Of a stretch of 64,000 nt of DNA, positions 32,865-42,718 are shown piece after piece. This DNA comes from Agroathelia rolfsii. Lineage: Eukaryota > Basidiomycota > Agaricomycetes > Amylocorticiales > Amylocorticiaceae. The notes beneath the pieces were generated by a model. That model saw nothing but the letters and a program-made list of their open reading frames with translations, ran no database searches and was not told where the DNA came from. The position numbers and the translations under genes were made by a program. Each line of letters starts with the position of its first letter. Positions within the stretch are counted from its first letter, which is position 1. The stretch spans positions 186,001 through 250,000 of the forward strand of contig JABRWF010000001.1 of the NCBI GenBank assembly GCA_018343915.1, written 5' to 3'.

Positions 32865-35800
32865 ATGTCGGTTCCTGCTAATGCTGCCGACTCAGATATA
32901 TCTCGCAGAGCGTCCAGACGCAAGCCTGGCCGTACGCCTACATCATGTGCGGAGTGTCGCCGGTAAGCAGTCTCGTCCGACTCGGACCAAATACTAGTCA
33001 CAGACAATAGTGATCATTCGCGTCAGACTAAAGGCGAAATGTGACCGCCAGGCACGTTCTCTGTAGATGTTTTTGCTACGAGGAACTTATGACATCTGTA
33101 CTATATAGGTTCCATGTAGTACATGTGTCGCTAAAGGTCTATTGTCTTCCACCTTTGTTTTAGAGAATTCATGTTGATTGAATATGTCATGCACATGCAG
33201 GCTGCGCCGAAATCTGTCCCGATGGCAAGCTATATATTTTGGTATCTACAATACATTATAATCTTACTACTTTTGTCTCTAAGGGATACGATCAGCTATG
33301 CGTATGGGAAGGTTAGTCCAAAAAAAAGCAATGAACTGTTGTCTCGTCTTACCATCTCACTACATCGTCTGCAATTCTACAGGACGGTCGACGCCGTCTA
33401 CTCAAATGCTTTAAAGGAAGAAGTTGTTGAGCTCAAGGAGCGTGTTCACTTGCTCGAGCTTGCCCTGGCAGAACTCCAGGCTCTTGTTTCAGATGACCCC
33501 CATCCCTTGCTTGTCTCGCAATCTCAAGGCGTTCAGAATGCTGCAGAGGAAGAAGTTGCAGACACTGCGGAGCCTAGTTCTGAAGCCGCCGACTCGCCAC
33601 AGACTCTATCTGAAAAAGAAAGCTTTGTTGATGCATTTGGTAACCAGTTATTTGCTGAAATAGCGATAACAATTATTTGCTTATCGACTATTCTTATCCT
33701 CTAGGTCTACTGACCCTCGGTCCATCTGGGGAAACCACCTTCCTCGGACGTGGATCACGTTCTGAGGTTTGTAGCTTTAGGCACTTGTCGGTATCGAGAG
33801 TGTATCACTAAGAAAATCACATTCTCATCACTCAAACGTATCAGTATCTCATACTCGACTGCCCACCATCCACCAAGTCTAGCACTGACCACAAACATAC
33901 ACTTCCGCGCATATCTTCCTCGCCGCGTCTCCGCGAGGCTGCGCGACGCGTGTTGGAGCCACGTTTCATCGACAGTGAGCTTGGGGAAGAGTTGTATGCG
34001 TTCCTGCCGCCTTTTGAGGAGGCACATAGGTTATGCGAGCATTACATGCATAAATCCAAATATATGTGAGCCTGAATTCACTCACATCTCTTGAGATAAT
34101 AATGAACTCACCAAACTGTCTTTTCCTTTTTCGCAGAGCGATGCCTATCACTCGCCAGGAACTCTTTGACATATACTTGTATCCTGTCTATCATGCATCG
34201 TATGTATTTGTTTGCTTTTTCTCCTCTTCCTCATCCTTCATAGTCTCATCACGAAAGCCATCGCCCAGGTCCTATGCTGCTTTAGGTGACCCCCACCTCC
34301 TCAGCGCAGTCTTATCTGTCTTCGCACACGCTGCGCTGGACGACCCCGCCCTACCAGCAGCGACGGAGCTCGCGCAAGAATATTACACTCTCGCCTGGAT
34401 CGCGGTTTACTGCACGTTTCCTCCACGTGCAGCGACTATGTCGTTGGTGGAGACCTTGGTGCGTTCGCATCCATCTTTCTTATAATTTCTCCCCATCACT
34501 CTATCAGGATTGGATCCCTGGCAGATCAGAATCATGACACTCACTCGATCTGTATATTTTCGGCAGCTCAATTTGGCGTACTATGAGGAACTCGAAGGAC
34601 GCGAGTTGCATGATCCTTGGAGGTCATGGATTACGGCAGGAATGGCTGTGCGTTTTGGACATTCTGTATGTGATTATTTGGTTTCTTTTCGTCACCGCCC
34701 TCCTTCATCCGGGTTGTGGTCCTTACACCCTGGTCAAGTTGTAAAAATAAATCGATGCGACTTTCACGGGCACGCCTTCCGCCAATTCTTACTCCTACCC
34801 TTATTCTAATCTAATTTTCTTCCTTTTTTTACTGCGCATACATCTAGATTGGACTGCGTATGAGAATTTCATTTTTGTTCTCCTGCCGCCTTTCGCTCCC
34901 ATCTACCTTTTGCGACAGGCGCACAAATTCAGTACTAATTAACTGAACTTATACCTCACCAGATCTTAGTGCCACTCGATGGAACCTCAGCGATGACGCC
35001 GTACGCAGGAGACAACGAATATGCCGGAGCTTGTTCGTTCTCGATACATTCGTCGTGCGTAGTCCCCAATCCTCCTTCCTCATACCCCATCCCTTCTGTT
35101 TCCCGTTTCACAATAATAATGTAAATTAGAGCTCATGGTGTGGACGCCCGCCTTCGATGTCGCTCGAGTGGACAGATTTAGGCTTGAATGGTCCCAGCGA
35201 TAATAATTCCAGTGCTGCTAGCGAACCATCGTTGTTGGCAGATGTCAACAATAACGAAAAGTCAGAGAAGTGGGAAGAAGAATGTATGTTTCCTGCTGTT
35301 TCTTTCTCTCTGTTTTTCTACCTCCTTTCTTTAATACTTCTACGCAACCATGTTGCTGCCACTGATTTCATCGTTCCTATTTGTGACACATTTTGGCAAA
35401 AATTGTGTTTATCTGTTGGTTCGCAATTGCCAAAGTGGCCCAAACCGCAGGCTACGCTTCTGGCGGATAGGTCTGCGCCAACGGATGAATACGGCTCTAC
35501 CTAATAGAATGCTTGACTGGACGACTTTGTATTCTGTCTCTGCCTGTGTTGTGTTATTGACTACATATTATACAGATCAAACGTGGTTGATGAAATACAC
35601 CCTGCTCATGCGCACAGTTATGAAAGCAGCCTGTTCAATACGCTTGCCCACCTACGCGCTTATCCTCGGGCTTGATCGGCGCATCCGTGAGTTTTATATA
35701 CCACCCGACATGCGCGTCGTGTGCTACTGGACACCCGAGGAACGTGCCGCCGTCCGGCCAGAGACAGTAATTAGGAGACATGGGACGTTGACACTTAAAG

Positions 35801-37324
35801 AGAGTTGTGGGTGTTCTTTTCTCCGCCTCCTTAAGAAGTTTGAATGCGTAATATTGATTGCATGTTTATGTAATCAGTGCTCCTAACGCTCCATCGCTCA
35901 TACTTTGGCCAAGCGTTGACAGATTCACCTAATGACTTGAAAAGTCATCGGTTTGCACCGTCTGTGGTGGTCTGTCCAATGGATTCTTCACTCCCGAACT
36001 AACAGTTAACAACATATAACCTCTTCGCAGGCCTCCTATCGCTCGGCTTGGCGCTTGATCAGAGCTATGCAAATGCCCCTAACGCTTGCCACCAAGGAGA
36101 CATATCAGCTGGCTGTTTTCTGGTCACATCTTGTGTCTGCAGCAGTGAGTAGTTATTGACGTTTCCTTGTCCAAATCTTATCTTGATTTTGTCTTCTATG
36201 CATATACTAAATAAATATATATATAGATTGTCATGTCGCACTTGGCAATTAAAGCACCCAGCTCGCCATTGACTCCTTCGGCCCTAGCAGAGCTGGACGC
36301 AGCTATGCTCATGTTCGCCCATGCGGCACCGTCTTCTCGGGCAGCTGCGGGTTACTTGGTAAGTACAAACATTGCTCTCAAGTTATCCTTATCTTCTACA
36401 GAAACACGGCTGGCTAATGATAGCATGGCGGCGCCCTTGTATGTTACTCATTACCTGCATGCCACTTTTTTATTATTATAGAAAATAATGCAACCACTAC
36501 AACGGAAAGCGCACGATGCCGTGCGCGGGCTATATGAACATAACGCGCAAGACCAGCGCGAGATTGACCGGCTCAATGACCAAACACAGCTTCTATTACA
36601 TGATGGTGCCACTTTGATTGACGTGGCTTCTACTCCTCTCTCTCCCTCTGTGTTCGCCGCTACGGTAGCCAGTACTAATACTGGTCCCAAGCGTAATCAA
36701 ACTGCGATGTCTTGGGAGGCTCTGGGTGACTCGAGCGTGTCCACTGTCCCTGTGGACTCGCCAGAAGTGACGATGACCGATCTCCTCCATCCAACGGTCG
36801 TATCTGACATGCGCGTTTTCGACGCGAACCTTCTTGCCCCGAATACTGTGGAGACAGTTAGCACCGAGCCCTGGGATAACGCACAACCGGGACGTGATGC
36901 CATGGCGCCTCTTCCTAATATGGATGCCAATCAGCTATGGGACAATCATGATGCAGCATTTGCAGCTCCCGCGAGCATGATAGCTCATTCAGGGCAGTCG
37001 CAGGACCAGACGACATCTGCTCATGAAATGTATCATGATAACTTTGATCCCTTCGTACTTATGCCCGGTGTTGGCGACAATCCATTCAATTTTAACGTAG
37101 GAGCTGAAATTACCAACCTTGGCCAACCATATTTAAATGGGCAGGTTGCGACTCACGGCGTGGTAGATCAGACATCAATGGCTCATGCTAGTACTAATCC
37201 TGGAAATCTAGGCCAGCAGCAAGGGCCGATGCAACCTCGGGTTGGGGAGGAAAGTTGGGAGCGCGCAGAGTTTGAGAGGATATGGCAAGGGTTTATGATG
37301 CAGCTTGGACTTTCAAATGCATAA
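32865..37324 (+). CDS. Zn2Cys6 transcription factor TF-C (full length)
   Basis: Intact paralogue of TF-A. It starts MSVPANAADSDISRRASRRK; the zinc cluster spliced over four exons is TSCAECRR/LKAKCDRQ/VPCSTCVAKG/CAEICPDG. A coiled coil, LKERVHLLELALAELQALVS, comes next. The middle homology region has GLLTLGPSGETTFLGRGSRS, AMPITRQELFDIYLYPVYHA, AALGDPHLLSAVLSVFAHAA, MAVRFGHS, DLSATRWNLSDDAVRRRQRI and SLFVLDTFV. The last exon runs from 36488 and ends ERIWQGFMMQLGLSNA, TAA 37322-37324, a tail that TF-A has lost. The zinc cluster is followed by a GC-donor intron (33225-33283) shared with TF-A. Target genes are unknown; the family position next to DUF2235 genes suggests linked control. Confidence 0.88.
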
Positions 37325-37728
37325 ACTGGGCTTTTCAGAGTTAATTAATATATTTGTATGTTGTTTGTTACTTAAATGCTGAGGTTGATTTGTACTCTGT
37401 CTCGAGATTCCTTACTTTATGGACCTACGAGAATGATGGAACTGTCAGCAAACACAATAAAAGAAGACCGTTTCATCCCGGGGGGGGGGGGGGGTGAGGC
37501 CAACAAGTCTGAGATACGGCTTGTCTATATGTCAGTCGACAAGGTGTATTATAACAATTGATATAGTTGAAGCGTGTCTAAGCTCACAACAAAAGCAAGT
37601 GATGTAGATGCAATTATGAGGAATGCAAATGTCCTTATTAGAATAAATGTGTCATATCTGTTTAAATATTTCTGTTAATCAACTGTCATAAAAGAACTGC
37701 GCGGTAGCAGTCAACAAGAACACACCTG
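37325..37728. other. Convergent intergenic region
   Basis: 404 bp between TF-C and MRPL32, with a G14 run near 37480-37493. No gene seen. Confidence 0.5.
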
Positions 37729-38255
37729 CTATGGCTTCTTCCAGAATGGGTTGAATCTATGCTTGAGGATGACCTCTTCTGTTAAAGACCGTTTCACGCT
37801 GTCGGCAGCAGCTGCCTCATCTGGCGACTTGCCACCCAGAGACTTTTTGAACGCAATGATACGCTCCCTCATTTTTCGTTCGCGCGTCAGAGACATGTAG
37901 CACTCCTGACATAGGTGGTGTGCCAGCTTGGGGGCACCGCACGCGGGGCAGTTGACAATATCTAGAGCAAGACGAAGGCAGAATACATATAAATGAGCCA
38001 CGTGAGAATAAGAACAACATGAGCTTTCCCGAGAGCCATACTTTGCTTATCTTTCAGACCCTTGTTGGCGCTGCGCATGGACTTGCGAGAGTGAGAGACC
38101 TTTTTCTTGGGCACGGCAAGCAAGAAGGGCGGGATGAGTTCAAGCAAGCCCTGGAGACTGGGCAAAGCCCATCTGAGTGGCTCTGAAGAGGACAGAGCAC
38201 CAAGGGAGAGTGCAGAACCAAGCAGTGAGCGCGACGGCTGGAGAGCAAAGGACAT
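37729..38255 (-). CDS. MRPL32: Mitochondrial large-subunit ribosomal protein bL32m
   Basis: Structural protein of the mitochondrial large ribosomal subunit. The start at 38255 gives MSFALQPSRSLLGSALSLGA, an acid-free presequence. The mature bL32 part is AVPKKKVSHSRKSMRSANKG followed by LKDKQ, an intron at about 37962-38030, then NIVNCPACGAPKLAHHLCQE and CYMSLTRER. The cysteines CPAC and CQEC form the zinc-binding motif of this family. The tail SLTEEVILKHRFNPFWKKP is longer than in bacteria, as is common for the mitochondrial form. An upstream in-frame ATG at 38330 exists but adds an atypical leader, so 38255 is preferred. Confidence 0.93.
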
Positions 38256-38423
38256 TGTGAACGTCGTCGAACTCGTCAATAATATGTGCAAGTCACGGTA
38301 GCAGTCACTAAATGTTAAAGACCACAGCAATTATCCCAATTGAAGACTTTGTAAACTCCGACGTTCCCGTAAACACAACACTAGAGCAGCATCCCGAATA
38401 TACACACTCTCCACCACACCAAT
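38256..38423. promoter_or_regulatory. Bidirectional promoter, MRPL32 / complex I subunit
   Basis: Only 168 bp separate the start codons of two nuclear genes for mitochondrial proteins, so their promoters must overlap. No TATA box is evident on either strand. Confidence 0.6.
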
Positions 38424-38887
38424 ATGTTCCGCCAGACTCGCCCTCTGCTCCAGCAACTGGCCAGAAAAAAGGTTACCACTGGTATTACCGGTCTGGCCGT
38501 GCATCCCAACCCTCTTCCGGAGTTGACGAAGACGTACGAATCAACTCTCGCCGCACTTGCATCATTGCCTTCAGCATCCGTCTATCGCCAAAGCGTTGAA
38601 GCGCTCACACAGAACAAGCTCCGCATTGTGAAGGAGGCCGCTGGCGACGTTGCTGCCGTCGAAAAGCAACTGGATGAGGGCCAAATTGAAGAGTCGATAG
38701 ACATTGCTCAAGATGAGCTCAAACTCGTTTCGAAAATGGCGGAGTGGAAGGCGTACGTTCTGGTTTCCAACGAAAGAAAAAAGTTATATTTCTAAAGATT
38801 GCTTGCAGATGGGAGCCATTGGAGGAGAAGCCTGTCCCAGGCCAGTGGGAATACTTCGGACAGGAATCCAGACCATCCACTTCATAG
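38424..38887 (+). CDS. NADH:ubiquinone oxidoreductase subunit, NDUFA5/B13 type
   Basis: Accessory subunit of respiratory complex I, on the matrix side of the inner membrane. The sequence begins MFRQTRPLLQQLARKKVTTG, continues ITGLAVHPNPLPELTKTYES, the typical family opening, and has the helical part SVYRQSVEALTQNKLRIVKE. One intron (about 38754-38810) joins EWKA to WEPLEEKPVPGQWEYFGQ; the W-E-P-L-E-E-K-P-x-x-x-Q-W-E-Y segment is diagnostic. TAG is at 38885-38887. Length of about 130 residues fits the fungal 29.9-kDa/NDUFA5 class, slightly shorter than ascomycete members. Confidence 0.92.
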
Positions 38888-40028
38888 ACACGAGGAATGC
38901 AAATCTCATTAGAATGCCAGTTGTGTTGTGGAGCCATCATTGCCAATTTGTCCGGCCTGTCTTTCTGGCTATTGTATCATAATGCGTTTTTGCTTGAACA
39001 ACTGGAACACACCAACCTGAGTGTTGTGCGATCAATGTCCATGCTCCACGCTATGCGCGGCTGACTAACAAAATAAACCATTGACCTTGCTTGTTGGTCT
39101 GCAGATACTTTTTCTGCATCTCAATGTTTGTGTCAGGCTCGTGCCCTTCATCTGCGAATATTGTCCTGGCCATTTCCGATTACAGAGCTATCACCTATTG
39201 CTTTCACGTATCTTTACAGTATGACGACCCCAAGATGATAGTGAATGGATGTTTACTGCCGGCTTGTATGCCTTCCGGAAAGAGACTAACTTGGCACATT
39301 TCTGTTTTTGGTCTACGAGGTGGACGCACTGTCATCAAGATACTACACAAACAAATCAAAAACTAGTTGCCGGTTCGGTGCTATATTTTTCAAGGGTTGT
39401 GCAACAATACTTGGTTGTCATGCCCAAGCAAAAGAAAATGCCCCCCCGTAATCTCCAGCTTGATGTGTGTTCAGTTTCAGTGCCTCTAGGAAAGCGATAC
39501 ATGGTCGGTGATACCGTATCGCTAACTTTCATGTTTCTTTTTCTTAGGCTAATGTTGTGTACTAGTATTTACTCTAGTTACGACTAATTCCCATCGTGCA
39601 TCATAATGTGAAGACATACTCAATATACGGACATAAGAATATGACCACGGTAATATTATCAATGATATGCTAAGATGGGATGATTACATAGACATGTGAT
39701 GAGATGTGGTAGGACACTTAATGACACCAACTTGACTTTCGAGGATGAAACATATAGGCCCCGTTTGATGGCCTTCCGCTCTGCCAAGCGGTGCGGGGCT
39801 TGGCTCCAGGAACAAAATGACTTTGAGGAAAAGGAAAACGCTCATCGCCATCATATGACCCTTCGAGTATGATAATGTGATTGCATCAAGCGCCGTCGGT
39901 CCGGCTGTTATTGCAGCCTACTCCCTTGCAAAATGTTCCATGCCAGGTACGCCTAATATTTACCCCACATTTACTTTCGCATAAATAGCTGGGATCGATA
40001 TTCCCAGCTCAGTGCATGTCAGGGAACC
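38888..40028. other. Intergenic region with possible minus-strand coding relics
   Basis: 1.14 kb between the complex I subunit and the third GH28 gene. On the minus strand, isolated stretches look coding-like: ADEGHEPDTNIEMQKKYLQT at about 39155-39095 and MCQVSLFPEGIQAGSKHPFT at about 39300-39240. They are not linked by clear introns, and I do not recognise the family. The final 60 bp form the GH28 promoter. Confidence 0.35.
39980..39987 (+). promoter_or_regulatory. TATA-like element of the third GH28 gene
   Basis: CATAAATA about 45 bp upstream of the start codon at 40029. Confidence 0.4.
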
Positions 40029-41886
40029 ATGGTTCGCTTCATTAGCTTACTCTCAGTTGGCCTCTCTCTTTTGTCTTCTTGCTATGCGTGGTCTGTTTTC
40101 ACAGTCCCACATACTTCAGGAGCAGACGACAGTCCAGCGCTGTTAGCTGCCCTACAGAACGCAACATACACCACGAATGCGACAATATTATTTACTGAAG
40201 GCGTTGAATATAATCTATGGACACCCATTACCTTCCCAAAGCTGACCAACGTCCTGATCAAACTTGACGGGAACGTGTCAATTCCGAACAGTATTTCTAC
40301 CGTACAGAGTACGTTCAGCGTTTTCTTAATGGTATTTATGCTAATGCATATCCAAGGTGCCGTAACCTCATCCTCTTATAAGGGTGCCTGGTTCTACTTT
40401 ACATCAGGTACAAACGTCTCCTTTATCGGCTCCTCCTCCACTTCAAACGGCTGGATCAACTGGCATGGGCAACAATGGTGGTCCGCGAACCAACAGACCA
40501 ACCGGCCTCACGGCATCTCCTTTTCGCACATCACCGGCGGTGAGATCGCCCACCTGAAGCTGCTGAATCCCATCGCGTGGTGCTTTAGCAGTTCGGGTAG
40601 CAGCAATGTGTACACACACGATGTAATTATTCAGGCAAAGAGTAACGACGGTAGTTTCCCATTCAACACGTTCGTGGGACACTTTTCTATTTTCGTTTTA
40701 CTACGAGGTGCTGGTATACTTATCCTCAACTAGCGACGGCTTTGATGTTGGAGGATCAAACATGGTCTACTCGAACAACCATATTGTCAATGGTGATGAT
40801 TGCTATACCATCGAGTCTGGTGCATCGAACATTTCCATTTCGAACTCATACTGCGAAGGCGGTCACGGTCTAAGCATCGGGTCTCTCGGCAAGAATGGGG
40901 CTATTGCATCAGTATCTAACGTCATCTTCGACTCAGTTCTTATGGTATGATTAAATGCCCTTGTCTACGTTTCTGGATGCTAATCATCCGCATACTTTCA
41001 AGGTAAACTCTTTGTATGGGGCCCGGTTCAAGAGTTGGACAGGTGGTAATGGCCTAGCCAAGAAGTACGTTGTATTTTTGAATTTAGTAAGGCTGTTTTC
41101 TTAAGTTGACTTTTGCAGTGTTACATGGAAGAACATCGCCCTGCAAAACATTCGCATGCCAGTCAGTGCACTGTTATGTATTCTCTGCCCTAATTCTTAT
41201 TCCATATTTTGACAGATCTACGTTACACAAAAGTGAAATTCCTACTTATACGAATGCTGTATGGAAGATACTGATTTTTTTGTTTCTAAAACAGCTATTA
41301 TGATCAGTCAGTAAGTGGTTCTTACCTAAAATGCGAACGAATTTACTCATAGTATGCTCGCTGGCATAGGTAGGCAAACCTAACACCACCGGTGCGATCA
41401 ACAACACCCACATCCAAGATTTCACATTCCAAAACTTCTTCGGAACGCTGAATGAGTATGTAATGCGCCTTAATGTCATTTCAATACCTTTCATGTGGAT
41501 CTAATTTCTCATCCTTCAGTGATCCAAACTATGTCGAAGGATCGTGTGTGAGTGACCCTTGCTGGTATGCGGTCACAAACGCGACGGGAAGGGATGTCAT
41601 TATTCTTGACACCTATCCTAACACAAGTATGTTTTCCTCCAGTCTTGTATGGCACTGCGAGTGATTTGACTCCATATATAGCTAGCAATATTCTGGCCAA
41701 GGACGTATTTGTAAAGACGACTGATTGGAAGCTACCTACTGTTCTCTGTGATGCATCCGCCGTGCGTTGTTTCGAACTGTATCATGAATTAACGCCTGAC
41801 GGGTTACCCTTTTACAGATCACCGGAGACGTAGGATTTAAATGCTGGAATGGCTTATATATTCCGGACCAGAACGGATTGTTTTAA
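40029..41886 (+). CDS. Secreted exo-polygalacturonase, GH28, third copy
   Basis: Paralogue of the GH28 gene at 7351-9247, on the opposite strand 31 kb away. Signal peptide MVRFISLLSVGLSLLSSCYA, then WSVFTVPHTSGADDSPALLA. Active-site motifs: FNTDGFDVGG rebuilt across the intron starting at about 40670, NGDDCYTIESG, GGHGLSIGSLG, GARFKSWTGG. It continues with KNIALQNIRMPIYVTQK, the SCVSDPCWYAVTNATGRDV cysteine region and GFKCWNGLYIPDQNGLF, TAA 41884-41886. About nine introns at the same positions as in the other copies. Many Asn-x-Ser/Thr sites agree with secretion. No lesion found. Confidence 0.92.
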
Positions 41887-42124
41887 ATACCACTACGAAG
41901 GTAGAGTTACATTTCGTGCCGTAGAAGGATCCAATTGTAAGATCTTATTGATTGTAGTAAACGTTATGAAAATAGACGAAGTGGTATGCTATTGATAAAA
42001 GTACAATGATGCGATTGTTTCTGTTATTGCTAGAAAGCTCTCAAACGCAGGATAAATCAGGACCTCCGCCTCGAACCCTCCTATATGCATTGAAGATTCG
42101 CAGTGAGTCATCGCGAAGACATAT

Positions 42125-42628
42125 TTACTTGTTCTTGTTCTTCAAATACTCCTCATCATCAGCTTGGAGCTCTGCGTCAATCTTTGCTCCGCGAGAAGGC
42201 TCGTGACCTTGGGAGCGTGCCGGTGCCAGAGGATCCTGGATCGTCTTGCTATTGTCGTTCTCGTCGGTATTTTGCGGCTGAGCAGCGGCAAGGCGGTTTC
42301 CAAGGCTGCGCTGATCCCTATTTTGTAAGGAGTGGTATCAGAAAATCGACATTGGCAGAAACCCAATAAAACAAAAATAAATACTAAGTTTGACGTACTT
42401 GGAGTCAAGGTTGTTATGCGAGTTTGGCTGACCAGCCTCAAAGCGTTCTTGAGGCTGCTTGTGTTGGCCAACGTCCTGGGGATCTGGCCTATATTTTCAT
42501 GCGTGCACGTCCATAAGCTTCTGTTGTACAATTTCCAGAATAACAGTTTGATGAATTGATACATACCTTTGGTCGCCAGCCTCATACAATTGGCGGTTAC
42601 CAACGTTTGATTGCATTGAACCAGACAT
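42125..42628 (-). CDS. Small hydrophilic fungal protein of unknown function
   Basis: Three exons give roughly 110 residues: MSGSMQSNVGNRQLYEAGDQ, then PDPQDVGQHKQPQERFEAGQ with PNSHNNLDSK, then DQRSLGNRLAAAQPQNTDEN and a tail SRGAKIDAELQADDEEYLKN. Introns are at about 42480-42565 and 42320-42395 with normal GT-AG borders. The protein is very rich in Gln, Asn, Asp and Glu, with no hydrophobic segment, so it is likely disordered. The closing SRGAKIDAELQ...DEEYLKNK pattern occurs in small, often stress-induced fungal proteins, but I cannot name a function. A TATA-like TATATAAG lies upstream at 42711-42718. Confidence 0.75.
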
Positions 42629-42710
42629 GTTTATTCAAGAATTACGAATTGTTTTGAGAGTGTTTTATTTGTGTGAATGGTGAAGAAGAAAGATCTACGA
42701 AATAGCACAT

Positions 42711-42718
42711 CTTATATA
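42711..42718 (-). promoter_or_regulatory. TATA box of the small hydrophilic protein gene
   Basis: Reads TATATAAG on the minus strand, about 85 bp before the ATG at 42628. The strong TATA box suits an inducible gene. Confidence 0.5.
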
